From Pezizomycotina sp. ARF18 (taxonomy: Eukaryota; Ascomycota), in the NCBI GenBank assembly GCA_002224055.1, contig AZLU01000158.1, positions 33,871-97,870 on the forward strand: a stretch of DNA of 64,000 nt, given 5' to 3'. The notes under the pieces were generated by a model that saw nothing but the letters and a program-made list of their open reading frames with translations, ran no database searches and was not told the DNA's origin. Positions 22,601 to 34,413 of the stretch are shown one piece after another (position 1 is the first letter of the stretch; each line of letters opens with the position of its first letter). The position numbers and the translations under genes were made by a program.

Positions 22601-22715
22601 GCTCTCCGTAGTTTAGTGGAAGAGCACCGCTCTTATATTGCAACCTTGTGATCCTCCAATCACAAGTGTGATATGCCATGCGGAAGTCGGTATGTGTTCA
22701 ATTCCCCTCTACATT
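22601..22715 (+). pseudogene. Degenerate intron-bearing tRNA, possibly Ile(UAU)
   Basis: An A-box-like D-arm (TAGTTTAGTGGAAGAGC at 22609-22625) is followed by CCGC-TCTTATA. After about 40 nt come GCGG and a B-box-like TGTTCAATTCC (22694-22704). CCGC and GCGG can form the anticodon stem with a TAT anticodon in the loop. The 40 nt between would be an intron, in the position usual for fungal tRNA-Ile(UAU). It contains a perfect 8-bp hairpin (CTTGTGAT/ATCACAAG). The acceptor stem does not pair (CTCTCCG against CTACATT) and the T-stem has two mismatches, so it is not functional as written. Confidence 0.35.
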
Positions 22716-24209
22716 AATTTATGTAGTTAAATTTACTAACAGTTTCTTAATAGTGGGTTCGGTATGTCTACAAATTCTTTCAGCTATCAAATTTAGAGAA
22801 ACTCAGATTCTAACGTTCTACATAGAACCCACCGGGAGAACATTCTTTTTTTTTTTTTTTTTTTTTTTTGGGGGGGGGGGGGGAATATTAGAATTTTCTT
22901 CATACCATTTGATATTTTCAGTTGCATATATGGGTATACACATTGACACTCTCTTTGGCCTATGTTTTTGTCATTTGAAATATCCATGGCCTTCTACTGA
23001 CTCCGTTGCTCTGACTTCGACACTGCGATATCTACGGAAAGTTTTTTTTTTTTTTTTTTTTTTTTTTCAAATTCTTGTTTAGCTAGGAAAACATGCCGTG
23101 CGTGGCATTCAGACGTACTGTGCGTCAGTATAGACCCTCGAGGCGAGTGATATGAATCTTTGGGCGTCTTCTGGAATGATGAGGGTACTCGATGGTCCTG
23201 ATTAGCGCTTCTATCCACAGAAGCTCCCTTTCCTTGCTAATATACTATGGCTTCCTTGCAGTTTTAAATAATGAGGTTGATAACCGGCAGACCTTTTGTT
23301 TCATATTCAAAAATCTTAATCGGCCCAACAGCAGAATGATGGCGAGTGTTTTCTGCAATTCTCCGAATATCTCTTTAATGAACGCATAGAAGCAGGACTT
23401 AGCAAGGAGAATTTACTTAGAGTTACTTTAGTTCTCCTCGTACTATATGTCCCATTGTGTACTGTTTAGAAGAGAAGTAGTTAATATGGCATACTGTTTA
23501 ACAAATTGGAATATACAATATAGTGAATAGATCTATCAATAGACCCTAAAAAAGAACAGAAGAACTAAATGTTTTCCTCAGTGAGAATACCAGAATAAAC
23601 AGCTTCCGGCATCACTGAGTCATAACAACAATACTGAGGAGAATGAAACGATGCAGGCCTCGAAAATGATATCACGCAGGGAGCTTAAGAAATAAAGAAC
23701 AAAACAAGGGAATTAGAAACAGGCAAGTGAGGTTGGTAGGATAGGTAAAGCAGAAATTACATATGGAGGCTAGCAAAATTACTGAAGTGAATTACAAAAT
23801 AGATTGAGTAGGGCCAATACCAAGTAATGTAAGTGTAATGAACCAGGAGTAAGAAAGGGGTAAAGCATAAAGCAAAATAAGAGGTGAAATAACGCAAAAG
23901 AGGCACAAATCGAATATAGCAAAGGAAGGGGTAAAGGTAAAAAGATAAGGTAAAGTTAAAGGCAAAAAGGCATCTGAAGAGGAAATAGGAACAGGTAGGA
24001 GAATCAGGGTAGTAGTTCAAGAGGTCGTTGAAAGTTTCCAAGAAATAGCTTTCCCTTTTGGTAGGAAGGGCTGAGTTGGCTTCGCCAGTTTGGACTTAGC
24101 GGTTAGGCCATCATTTATGTCTGTTTTCTCTCTATCAACATCAAAAAAACTTCTGCGAACCTTCCTACTGTTTGGTTTGGAATATCCTTCATTTTTGACC
24201 ATTCCTCAA
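22716..24209. other. Low-complexity spacer
   Basis: Holds homopolymer runs and, at about 23640-24000, a strongly purine-biased stretch (plus strand) rich in AAAG/GGTAA words. The frames on the opposite strand are correspondingly pyrimidine-coded (Leu/Phe/Ser/Tyr) and not convincing. Confidence 0.45.
22846..22883. repeat. T24-G14 homopolymer junction
   Basis: A run of 24 T followed directly by 14 G. A 26-27-nt T-run lies 170 bp downstream (about 23042-23067). Run lengths are unreliable if the assembly has homopolymer errors. Confidence 0.9.
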
Positions 24210-25072
24210 TCATTTCAATCTTCCTCTTCCAGTGGCATGTATTTTATTGCTATAGGGGTGGATCTCTGAGCTGGGGCCGGGGCAAGTGTCTCGAGCCCCC
24301 GTGAGAACACAAGTTGGGTGGATGGGACTCACGAAATCCAGACCATCATGTCCATAAGCTGGCTGCAATTTGACAATCGCCGTATAGTCTAGTTCTTCCG
24401 CAGAGGACCGATCAGCTGACAGGCTTCGCATGATCTGACCCAGCGATCCGCGTCTCTTCGCCTCTTCGGCCAATAGGTCTAGCCGATGAGCTTCGCGTAG
24501 CAGATCTCCGTGGAAAGTGTCCATGGAGCTCGTGAGCATTCGACATAGCCGTCTTCATGGCGCACGAGACCATCGCGCCAGCTGGCCGTTCGCTTCCCGG
24601 TAGCACATAAATTTCCTTTCCCTCAATGTCTCGAGGTTGTAGGCCGTACTGTGCGAGCTGTGCTCATCCTTGGCTATCATCCAAGCCCGAATTAGTTCAC
24701 GGCGTAGGACTGTATTGATCCTTGCATCAATGCCCGTGATACGTAGGGCGAACGCTCTTTCGTAGCTTTCTTTCCGTTACCGCGTGCACTAACTCCTAGT
24801 CATGTCAAGTAATATTAGCGGACATTGGCAATAGAGAACCTCCAGTAGACTTTTGCTTACTTCCGTTGCTCCACCTTTGGGTAGCCCAAAATAACTTTGC
24901 GGAGTACTCGGAGGGTCAACGAGGCGAGTATAGTCGCCTGCGCCTTCGTCCTCATCATCCCCAATAGCCCTAGTACAGCCTACAGTGCTTCCATCACCCA
25001 CATACCCTCCCTATGCTTCGCCCCACCTCTCGCCAACGCGCTCCTTGCTAAAGCTTCGGGTTTATAGCTTGA
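24210..25072 (-). CDS. Uncharacterised gene fragment, frameshifted
   Basis: Not recognised. Coding-like stretches on the minus strand: SYKPEALARSALARGGAKH (about 25070-25010), then DGSTVGCTRAIGDDEDEGAG and LVDPPSTPQSYFGLPKGGA (about 24995-24860). An intron with a GTAAGC donor at about 24855 and a CTAG acceptor near 24797 fits next, then RITGIDARINTVLRREL and AWMIAKDEHSSHSTAYNLE. The last exon holds MDTFHGDLLREAHRLDLLAEEAKR and ends at 24210. Frame changes are needed near 24600 and 24560. No start codon can be fixed. It could be a degenerate gene; no transposon motif is evident. Confidence 0.35.
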
Positions 25073-25792
25073 ATGATTCCTCGCGTGATGCCCACACGAT
25101 GACCCAAGAAAGTGATATTGGTAAACGGAATATCGAATCTGAAAAGGGGACAGTACACGTCAAAGTAACAGAGAGTAAAGGAGATTGCAAGGGGGCAGGA
25201 CGAGGATTGTGACAGACTCTCGAACTGGGATGCGATGAAGCTTGAGTTGAAGGATAAAGGTTGAGTGACGTCTCGTGATATGGGCAGGAGGTAGTAGTCG
25301 TTCGTGCTGAGAGTAAGGAGAAGAAGATTTGGAAGGTGTATTATTGGGAACCAAATCGAATTATATAACGGAGTGAATCGAAAAACTAAATAAAATAACA
25401 CTTGAATACTAGTAAAAAATAAATGAACAATTGATTGATTACTGCAGGAGAGAGCGGTCAAGATAACATAAAATGATATATCAATCGACATTCAGCGATA
25501 AATAGATGAGATTGGAACGCTGAAAATAGCTTTCATTTGTATGTGAAATGCGAGAGGCAAAGCTAAATACATGAGATAAGAGCTTGCTAGGGTGGACCAT
25601 AATGCTCGCTATAGCTTGAACGCCAAATTGAAAGAAAAAACATGAAACGAAAACAATTAACAGTAATTAGTTAAACAAGCACGAAAGAAAGAAAGCGCTA
25701 GCAAGGAACAGATGCTTTCGTATGTTTGTGTTCGATTTCCAACGAATCCACGGCTAGAAGAGAAACATCCAGCTCCCATAGCAGAAACCCAG
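25073..25792. other. AT-rich spacer
   Basis: No supported gene. The 147-codon minus frame at 25048-25491 is Leu/Ser/Phe-rich with no domain and overlaps AT-rich DNA. Confidence 0.4.
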
Positions 25793-26191
25793 TTAGTTCC
25801 TCACTATAACTCCGAGAAACAGCTTCGTAGAATTCCTATCACTCAAATCGACAAAGAACCTAAGAAAGTTCTCCTTAACAGAACGCCCTTCGTCACCCAT
25901 CATCCACGTGATACCCCTAATCTTCTCGATGTTGTCATACGGGTACGGATCAACCTCGTCGTTCGGCGTCGGCGACAGCAGCGCGCGCTCCCTGTCGGCC
26001 TTCTGCGCCTTCTTCCCGGCGTGCAGGATGAGAATGTTGAGGTCCTCTTTGGTCTTGATCGAGGTCCTCAGCTGCGGGACGTCGTCGAGGCTGTCCAGCT
26101 CGAGCGCGTTCATGGCTTGCATGACGAACGGGACAGGTTTGTACTTCTTTGCAGAGCGAGGGGTGCGAGGAATTGCGCCGGGGGAAGACAT
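25793..26191 (-). CDS. Small uncharacterised protein, 132 residues, intact
   Basis: A single uninterrupted frame with GC-rich coding composition. It begins MSSPGAIPRTPRSAKKYKP (Ser/Pro-rich and basic) and continues with predicted helical segments (FVMQAMNALELDSLDDVPQL, LNILILHAGKKAQKADRER). It ends with DNIEKIRGITWMMGDEG and a hydrophobic FLGVIVRN. No signal peptide, membrane helix or motif that I recognise. The overlapping plus-strand frames (25712-26197, 25908-26303) are shadows. Probably a cytosolic fungal-specific protein. A possible further exon downstream of the stop cannot be excluded. Confidence 0.6.
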   Translation of the reverse strand: MSSPGAIPRTPRSAKKYKPVPFVMQAMNALELDSLDDVPQLRTSIKTKEDLNILILHAGKKAQKADRERALLSPTPNDEVDPYPYDNIEKIRGITWMMGDEGRSVKENFLRFFVDLSDRNSTKLFLGVIVRN

Positions 26192-26859
26192 CTTTAAGAT
26201 TGGAGTGTGGGAGAGCTTCGACTTGAGGAGGGCTTGCTTTGTGTGTGGAGGAGCTTTGGAGCGGGTTTTGCAAGGAAAAGAGGATGTCGAAGGAGTTTTA
26301 TAGATGGTGATGAGCTTCGAGATATCTTAATGCTTTGTTATATATGGTTTATATCATCCAGAAGGTTGAGAAGCTAATGAGGGCTGGGAAGTGCTCGATA
26401 TATAGACGTTGCTTATGGATTGGGTTTGTAGTTGCCGTTGAAGGGTTGTTTTATAGGCACCAGAGCGTGCGGTGATAAATTCCTGATCCCTACTCGACAC
26501 GCACGCTCTCTATTTTTTTGACGTCGTCTGATATTGAAGACGACATCTTCCTCTCCTGTTATTCACCCATTTGATCTCTTATATCCCAATCTTTAAATCG
26601 TTCCATTAGTATCACTGGCCCTGCTTTGGGTATCTTGATCAACGCACTGTTCACCCAAATTTCAGCCTTCCGTCGCTGCTACTTGATGACCTAGGGCTAG
26701 ATCTTAGGCAGGCCGGGACTGCGGGACTGCTGCTTCTACTTGATTCACCTGGTGCGTTGGAAATTGCTCTTTCAATCATCATTAATATCGCATAGGATTG
26801 TATTCTGATACTCAGAAGGATCATTTCAATTACTATACAAGAATGTTTTGAAGCAATAA

Positions 26860-26914
<55 letters not shown>

Positions 26915-27039
26915 ACAAAGATAAAAGAAAAAGAACCCATGAATCGCTTTCAATGAAGGACTGACGCTGAAAAGAAACAGAGTAAGACGACTGAAAGTAG
27001 ATTACGAACGATAAGCTGACTAGGGGACGGGATATCAGG
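26192..27039. other. Spacer with tetranucleotide microsatellite
   Basis: Promoter side of the small gene at 25793, then AT-rich DNA. The minus frame at 26651-26953 runs through the microsatellite and is an artefact. Confidence 0.5.
26856..26914. repeat. (AAAT)n microsatellite
   Basis: About 14 units of AAAT/AATA, near perfect. Confidence 0.95.
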
Positions 27040-29174
27040 CTAATGAGGTACTGCTGCCCATATTCTTTCCTCTAGAGTTTCAACATGAGGAAGATTCCTC
27101 CTTGATTGTGTCGTCGCCGCCGGGGTGATGGGCATCAGCGGAGAAGTAGCCCTGGGAGAAAGGTAGCCGCCGGAGCGAACAGAAGGCGCACCGCTGCCCC
27201 TATTGCCAGGCGGCATCTGTGGTGATCTGGGAGACTGCGTGAATTTCGGTGAGATCGCGCTATCGGCAACCAGGAAGGAGTACCTGACGCGCTACTACGG
27301 TACCGAAGGAGGTGCTTCTTCAGGATCCGACCTCTCCACCGTTGGATCAGGCGCACGGCCTCTAGAATCCAACTTGAGCTTAACGCCGTCGAGTGAGCCG
27401 TTATTCTGATCGATGAGCTCGTCGAGTTCAGGGTTCCTGGTAGCCTTGAGGATTCCGGAGAAGCTGAATTCGAGCATGGGATCGTTGTGGCGGAGGGCGA
27501 TGAGGCCGAAGACGACGATTACGGTGGAGATGATAACGGAGATGCCGTAGCAGAGCCACAGGACCATCCGGCCGTACTCGTTGTATACCCACGTGTTCGG
27601 ATAAATGGAGCACCCTCTTCCGGGTTGGTCGCGTACACGAGGTCGTCGTGGCTGAGTAAGCTGAGAGTTATATTCTTGTACAGTTCCTCGAGTTCGTCAC
27701 CTAGATTTCTAACGGGTAGGTAGCCCGTGACGCCGGATGTACGGTCGACGTTCGCTTCGACGAGGTTCGTGTTCATGATCTTACCGGTGGCGGTGACGGA
27801 TTTGCCAGTCTGTATGACGTCTCCCGCGACGGTGCTGGTGTTACCGTTCCGAAATAGTAGCTCGAAGATGGCAAAGTTACCCCAGTTGCCCTTCTCGTTC
27901 TGTTTGTGTAGTCGATCGGGTACAGGTAGTTCGTGCTCAGCACTTTCATGATCATGACGTTGTACGTGAACGTTACGTGGAGCTTGTAGTCGGCCATGTA
28001 GTCGGTACACTTCATCGCCTTCAAGGTGTATCTTGAATCCTTGGAGAACGGCTTGTCGGTTCCCAGGTCGAGGTAGGGGATGCCGTTCGGCGAAAGCGTT
28101 TGCTCGTCGTCGTCGGCATAGGCCCACGCGGCCCAGAAGGTACCGTTAGCGCCGCCTGAAGGGCTTTCGGGAGCGGTACCTTGGTAATAATACCAAGGGT
28201 TCTGCACGTTGAAAAGCGCTTTCGTCGGGTCGCTCTGGTACCATGGGGCTTCCTTGTCTTGCCAGTTCTTGTTTTCGCATTTCATCGCCGGTCCGACAAG
28301 GTTTAGGTGTAATTACACTGGCCGGTCGAGCACGGGGACGCGAAGTGAGGATGCTGCCTGAAAATGCTACGGTAGTTATAATTCGGTAGGCTTCTGTCGT
28401 ATACGAGTGGTAAGTGCTGTTGTTGGGGATGGCAAGGTACGTGACCCGATCCTTTTCGGACTTGGGAATGTTTGGTTAAAGTCGAGACCTCTCACAATGC
28501 AGTTGGCTTTGTCCTTCCATCTGGGGTGACCTGGATACTTCCGGTCGTGGGAAGAACACCGATGGGAAGCAGCCTGCGATGTTCGTTAGGACGGGAGATA
28601 AAACGGTATTGTCATGAATTAAACCTACCAGAAGATGAGTGCGACAAGCATGACCCCTTTGCCTTCGTGAATAGCTCCCACGACAGGAAGTCCAAGATGC
28701 TATTGTTCAGCACAAACATCGAGTCAAGACCCTGGATTGAAAAGCGTTCGTATCCGGGCGTACATCCACATAATCTCCAGCAGTGCGATACCGAGCGCGA
28801 GACTCAAGAAGAACCTTACCAGGAACATGAATGCGTTCCCGGTGTGATCCACCCAAGCCTGCCATGTGTTGGATCCAGCATCCTGCCAGTCCAGCCAGTT
28901 ATAAAAGAGGTGGTGCCCGACCGCTGCTAGTATGGCTAGGAATAAACCGCCGAGCATGAGGACGATTTTCGTCCTATATTGAACGTACCATTTAGTCTAC
29001 GAAATCGCTCTCTTTTGACATATACTTCACGTTTTGAATACAGTTCTGAGGAACTTACCATGTCTTGACAAAAAGCTCGAAATTCGACGAATTATAGGAA
29101 TTCATGGCATTCCGAACGTTAGTATTCGTCCGATCGGTAACTTTTATTCTCTCTGGTAGCTTCGTTTCCTCCAT
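27040..29174 (-). CDS. Multispanning membrane protein, fungal 'formylmethionine deformylase-like' family, frameshifted
   Basis: Start ATG at 29174 (MEETKLPERIKVTDRTN), stop TAG at 27040-27042 after ERIWAAVPH; about 690 residues. One intron (GTAAGTTCCT to TTTCGTAG) fits at about 28999-29060. Membrane helices: LMLGGLFLAILAAVGHHLFYN (about 28960-28900), FMFLVRFFLSLALGIALLEI (about 28825-28765) and, near the C-terminus, YGISVIISTVIVVFGLIAL (about 27550-27490). Between them lies a large, probably extracytosolic region with aromatic and N-glycosylation-like motifs (NPWYYYQ, NGTFWAAWAYADDDEQ, NGNTSTVAG, NITLSLL). The tail is Pro/Ser-rich (SPKFTQSPRSPQMPPGN). This layout matches a fungal family often labelled formylmethionine deformylase-like; no deformylase motif (GxGLAAxQ, EGCLS, HExDH) is visible, so that name is probably wrong. 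Frame breaks lie near 28660, 27905, 27600 and 27300. Function unknown. Confidence 0.7.
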
Positions 29175-31592
29175 GTCGACAAACTCTAAGCCTTCGTACC
29201 GGAATAAACACGAGAACCAAACAAAAAAAGAGTGCGATTTCCTCTAGGATCACAGCAAAGACTTTGAAAAGGCACCACGAAGAATCGTGGGCCGCCGCAC
29301 CATTTTATTTACAAAAACTCTTTAAATTTTCTGTTATTCCTTTATCTCATTGCTCTTTCGTTGTTTCTCCACCCGTCTCCTTCAACTTTTCAAGGCATCT
29401 ACATTCGGGTTGGCCGGGGGTTTGAACTGGTGGCGTTTTTGCTAGCGCAAAGCCAAATTTCCACCGTGCAAACCACACCTCGACCGCGGGTCATGTTGGG
29501 AATTCCTACTTTCTTCCTCTACTTATTTCACTGCTACGCGCGTATACCGGTACGAATAAAGTTCTTCCTTTGTTTTTCTCAGATTTTACAGGTGTCTATA
29601 AACCTGCTTTTCGAACCTGCAACTGCAGGGTTCTAGGGCAAAGGTCTCCAGCCCCCGATTTGGCCGAATCAGCTTCCCGTTGATCATCGATTTGGGTGCA
29701 AGGGAGAACTTCTTCATGTTGTTCAGGACACCACCAGTGCGACCGAGAAAGATGGCTCTAGACCTCTCCGTCACGGCAAAAAGATAAGAGGCCTTGACCA
29801 ACACTGGGCAACGTTTTTTTTGGGGTGTTCTGCAGCTTTTTAGTACCAGGGCACCGTTGACGAATGGGAAGGGTGTGAAAATGGGGCTATGTCTCCGCGT
29901 TGGCTGCAAAAAGCAGCTTTCGACAAAAAAATAGTTGAAGCTGTTATTATTATCTTCTACGCAACCTGTTTCATTATCGGGAGCTGCATGGTCTTTCTCA
30001 GTTTCTATCTCGACCGCTTCTGCAGATATCGTGACGCCCCTCTTGTACCCAAAGCAACGGTTCCGAAAGTCCAGCCACTCCTAAGGCCAAGATGCCAAAT
30101 CATCGACAGATATCTATTTTACAGCTTCGCGATCGAGTTTTCGCAAATCGATGCTGGAAGAAGAGACACCACGACGTCGTTACATTTTCAAATTCACGGT
30201 CTTGGCTTCAGGTGGACCATGAGCCCTGCCAATATGAAGTTGCGATTTTGACAGGAAGGTTATTCAGAGCCAGTTGTTATGCCAATGTTATGGGACATTC
30301 TAACTGCATCTAACGAATTGCGAGTGTAACGCTCTTGCAGGCTCGGCATCTGTCCGCAGGCTCGGCATCACGATGGAGGAAATTTTATTAACTTTTTTTT
30401 ACAAAAGTTTTCTTTCCTTTGGCTATAAAGAATACTACTATTGATCGTATAGCCAGAATCCTCCCGAGCGGTAATGGACTCATCCTAGGAAGAACACCAA
30501 GAAAACAACCTTCTTACTTTCGAATAATCCAGGTCGGCGACGAAAATACCTGCAGACTATCGTAATATTACTGGGTGCTAAAAAATATCATTTTACAGTC
30601 TTACTTTTCTCAAATCTCTAAAAATCAATTTGGAATTTAACACTCCGAGTTCCTCTCCGCTGCCATTTTTCTCGTCGATATACCTTGATGACGCCAGAGC
30701 AGGGAGGTTCTCGCGGATGAGACTTCCGACCTCTGAAGAAACATCCGGATTTATAGCGTTCGGCAATTTCCACTGATACGAGTGTCCACCATTGGCCAGT
30801 TCAACACTAAGCTTTTTAGCAAGTTGACGGCTAACGGCTTTTTCCACTTGGCGAACCAGATTCGGCGCCGTGCCTGGACTTAATCAAAAGGCCTGTTTAT
30901 TTAATCCAGAAATACGAAAGACTCGTAGCATTCTACTACGCTTACTACTTGAGAAATATGAGACCGCTTTGTGCCTGCTTAATACCGCACACGGACGATT
31001 ACCAAACGCTAAGGAATACGACGTCAATCGGGCCTGGAGTTGTGCCCATCGTTTGGTAGATGGCTCTGAGGATGTGCTCTGAAACGTATATACTCCGAAA
31101 GGGAAGACATTAATGTTTTGATGAGCTATGTCCAGTGACAGTAACAACTCCTAGGACTGTTCAATTGCTGAAGTGACTCCTTCGCGAGAGAGAAGAGCAG
31201 GAGGACTATAAGATTTCGCTTCGATAAAATTGTCGCATGAGTAACATTGCATACACCGTGATGAGTAGATGGACTGCTGATAGCCATCTTGATACATGTA
31301 TAAACCAATAAATTAAAAAAAAAAAAAAAAAAAGAGAATCTGTTGCGCGTAACAGCAGGGACAACCCTGGGATAGAGGGAGAAACTTCCCATGATCAGGT
31401 TCAAATGAATACATGTCACTGACCTAGAATTACCAAAGAAGGTGCGCGCCGTTTCAAGTTTTGTTGCACGCACTTTCTTGAAGAACGTAGAAGCTTCGAA
31501 ATTTTTTGCACAATAAAAGCTTCCACTTTTCATCTTCAACACAACCGACGACTTCAAGCGCTCGAGCACGAAATATCACGAAGTACCTCAAA
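29175..31592. other. 2.4-kb spacer with a few weak frames
   Basis: 29175-29300 is the promoter side of the membrane-protein gene. 29586-29909 (minus) and 29889-30251 (plus) are open but carry no recognisable domain. An A-run lies at about 31316-31334. 31500-31592 is the probable 5' UTR of the next gene. Confidence 0.4.
30593..30890 (-). CDS. Short coding-like fragment, unknown
   Basis: The frame continues upstream of its first Met (APNLVRQVEKAVSRQLAKKL) through YQWKLPNAINPDVSSEVGS and ASSRYIDEKNGSGEELG to a stop at 30593. Amino-acid composition is protein-like with an amphipathic helix, but it has no clear start and no family match. It may be a decayed gene end or a chance frame. Confidence 0.2.
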
Positions 31593-34413
31593 ATGTCTCT
31601 TCCTCTCGAGATAGCACTTATCTCCTGCTCTCCGTCTCTTCCGGAACAGATTCTACCACAACTGCAAGCTTCGCTGAAGCTGCTCGAAGCTTGCGATTAC
31701 CAAGCTCTGCTCACTTCGGAGCTTTCGAAACGAGCCATAACCTTACCCGATGAAACATTCCCCGACGACTGGCGTCGAGCATCTCCGGCAATATTAGTAG
31801 TATACTACTAGGCGCTAGCGATGACGTACAATAGTTTGGGAGCTTCTCATCCTCGGTGTCGCCTGCTTCAATACCTTCCTGCAGGCGAACGTGACCGGAC
31901 CTCCGCTACTCTTCGGCGATAAGGTTCTACTACCTACCACGGTAGCAAACGATGTTGAAAAGCTCAAAGAAGCGTCTCGGTCTGCAGTGCGGAGGTTATC
32001 GGTTGATGGAGAGGAAGCATACCACCTGACGCCATACGTCTTTACGCTCACGCTGGCGAAAGTCATCTTGAACCATCCGCTCCTCGTAGAATTGAAGGAA
32101 ATCGCTGCGACGCTCCCTGGTGGAGGATCCGAGCCAACTTTATGCACCAGAGAGTACTTACGGACCCTGCGACGACGCTGCACAATGCTATCTACGCCGA
32201 TCTGAAGAAGCTCGAAGTCACGATCATGAAGAGCGAGGATGCGGTGGTGGATAAATGGGTTAAAGCTAGCTATTTATCGGAGAAAGCTATGATAGATAAC
32301 TACTACGGTTATGACACAAAAGCTAGGAGGCTCTGGAGGATGCGGCAGTGACTACGGGGCTCATGTACGCCATGACGGGTAGGATGGGCAAGAGGACGAA
32401 GTATCAGGTTAACGATATTAGCCAGCTTGTCCTGCTAGCGAAGAGCGAGGACGAGTTCACCAAAGAAGGGGAGAGGGCTAAGCCTGACGGCCCTGTCGCA
32501 CCAAATAAGCTGGAATTGAACGATGATACGCTGTTGGAGGATATCTCCTTCACGCCGCAAACGACTACTTTGGTAGACGAAGCACATATTCCACAGCAGC
32601 TGTCTCATTATCGCTGGAAGATCCACCAAAGCTGCATCCACTGGATGCTACCATTCTCCTACTTCTTACCGAGACTATCAAGAATACGTCACCTGAGGAT
32701 GGGTTGACCAGGAGCAGATGTTGCCGTACGCTGAGCGCGTGCTCAAACACTCCACGAACTGGTCCGTGTATACTGTCGGCTTGCTCGTCCGTAGCAGGAT
32801 AGAAGGGTACAAGAGCCGCACGATCGAGCGCAGCGCACTGCAGCTGCAGGTCCTGGTGGATCAGATTATTGCTGAAACAACGCGGCCTGATGATTTTGAA
32901 GGAAGACCGGGGCGAAGACTTTCTTGCCTAGACCGACGGAAGAACAGTCTGCTCCGGTGTCAGAGCGTTGCGGTACTATACCAGTTGCCTGCGCCAACCA
33001 GGTGGGAAGTTGAATCTGAGCTTGCCTCTAAGTGGGTGAACCTGGGAGCCATCAAGACGGCACTCGAGATATACGAGAGGCTGGAGATGTGCCGGAGGTC
33101 GCACTTTGTTACGGTGCCACCGAGAAGGAAGAGAAGGGTAGGAAGATCATCTTGGCTCTTCTCTACGAAGGACCCATGCCGCATCCGAGCGATGATATCT
33201 ACAATGCGAGAAGACAAATGGTGCCGACACAAACGGAGTTGCCGTTTCAGAGAAGAAAGAGCGTGACCCGCTCCTCCTGAAGCACCAAGGTTATGGTGCA
33301 TACTCGGCGACATGGACAAGAACCCAGATTATACATCCGCGCTTGGACGTCTCGGAAAGAGGTTTGCAAGGGCTCAGCGGTCACTGGCGAGATACTATCA
33401 CTCGAAGGGAGAGCTTGAGAAAGCCGTCGAAGCATACAAGCTGTCGCTCAAAATCAACGCTATCAACGCGCAGGTGTGGTTCGCCTACGGTTGCGTGCTG
33501 CTGGAGCTGGAGCGGTGGGAAGACGCCGCCGAAGCCTTCAATCGCGTCGTCTCGATCGACGACACCGATGCCGAAGGCTGGAACAACCTCGCGTCCGCTC
33601 TCCTCCGTCGCGAACCGAAGATCAACAAGAAGCAAGCCAACGGAACTCCGTCGACGACGAAGAGGAGGAAGCCAACGCGAAGGATGAGCAGGCAGAGATC
33701 CTAGCCGTGAAAGACCGTAACAGGCGCGACGCCTTAACGGCGCTCAAGCGTGCCGTGCGGCTGAAACGCGACGATTGGCGTATCTGGGGCAATATCCAGG
33801 TCATCGCCGCCTCCACCGTACCTCCCGCGTGGGAGACGTCTGCATGGCCATGCGCCGCATCATCGAGCTCCGGGGCTCCGCAGCGGGGGAAACATGCATC
33901 GACCTCGATATCCTGAGCTACCTGGTCAACCACGTCATACAGTCTGACTCAATCTTCGAGCCGGATAAACCCGGCCTGGGGCGCATGGTCGTCGAGCTGA
34001 TCGACAAGCAGGTCGTCCCGCTGATAACCAACGACCCGAGGCTCTGGGGCGTCGTTGCTAAGGTTGCACTGTGGAGGAAGAAGCCGTCGGCGGCATTAGA
34101 GTTTCACGAGAAGGCTTTCAGGGTTGTGAGCACTGCCTACGATGTCAAGCAGGACAGCGAAAGCTGGAAGAAGCTTGTGGAAGCTACGGTTGACGTTGCG
34201 GATGCTTACGAGAGCTTTGGTCAAATGGAAAGGACGGAAGGTCTCGGAGCTGGTGACGGCGCTTTGGTCATGAAGGACTGGAAGTTCAAGGCCGAAGTGC
34301 GGTCAGGGGAGTCATGGTAAAGGAAGGAAAGCAGGGTGGGATACGGAGCATGTCAAAGAGTGGGAAATGTCGAGGACCTCATGGAGAGGTTCAGTGAAGA
34401 ACGAGACGAATGA
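31593..34413 (+). CDS. emw1: TTC27/Emw1-type tetratricopeptide repeat protein, frameshifted
   Basis: Start ATG at 31593 (MSLPLEIALIS), stop TGA at 34411-34413 after an LMERFSEERDE ending; about 930 residues, typical of the family. The N-terminal half has the conserved LLFGDKVLLP, DADLKKLEV-type and VVDKWVKASYLSEKAMIDNYYGYDT segments, then NYxLEDISFTPQTTTLVDE-like sequence. Further on, RWEVESELASKWVNLGAIKTAL and LYE precede the TPRs (about 33310-33610: PDYTSALGRLGKRFARAQRS, GELEKAVEAYKLSLKINAIN, AQVWFAYGCVLLELERWEDA, EGWNNLASALLRR). A charged linker and helical repeats end in LWGVVAKVALWRKKPSAALE. Frame changes occur near 31800, 32110, 32330, 32620, 32905, 33090, 33300, 33640, 33810 and 34270-34370. 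The family is linked to cell-wall integrity in yeast and to SSU processome or chaperone-related roles in animals; the exact biochemical role is unsettled. Confidence 0.88.

Noticed and set aside
22678-23082. Plus-strand frame of 134 codons
   Set aside because: It spans two T-runs and the G-run (poly-Phe/Gly) in a low-complexity region.
26651-26953. Minus-strand frame of 100 codons
   Set aside because: It reads through the (AAAT)n microsatellite (LFIY repeats) and has no coding character.
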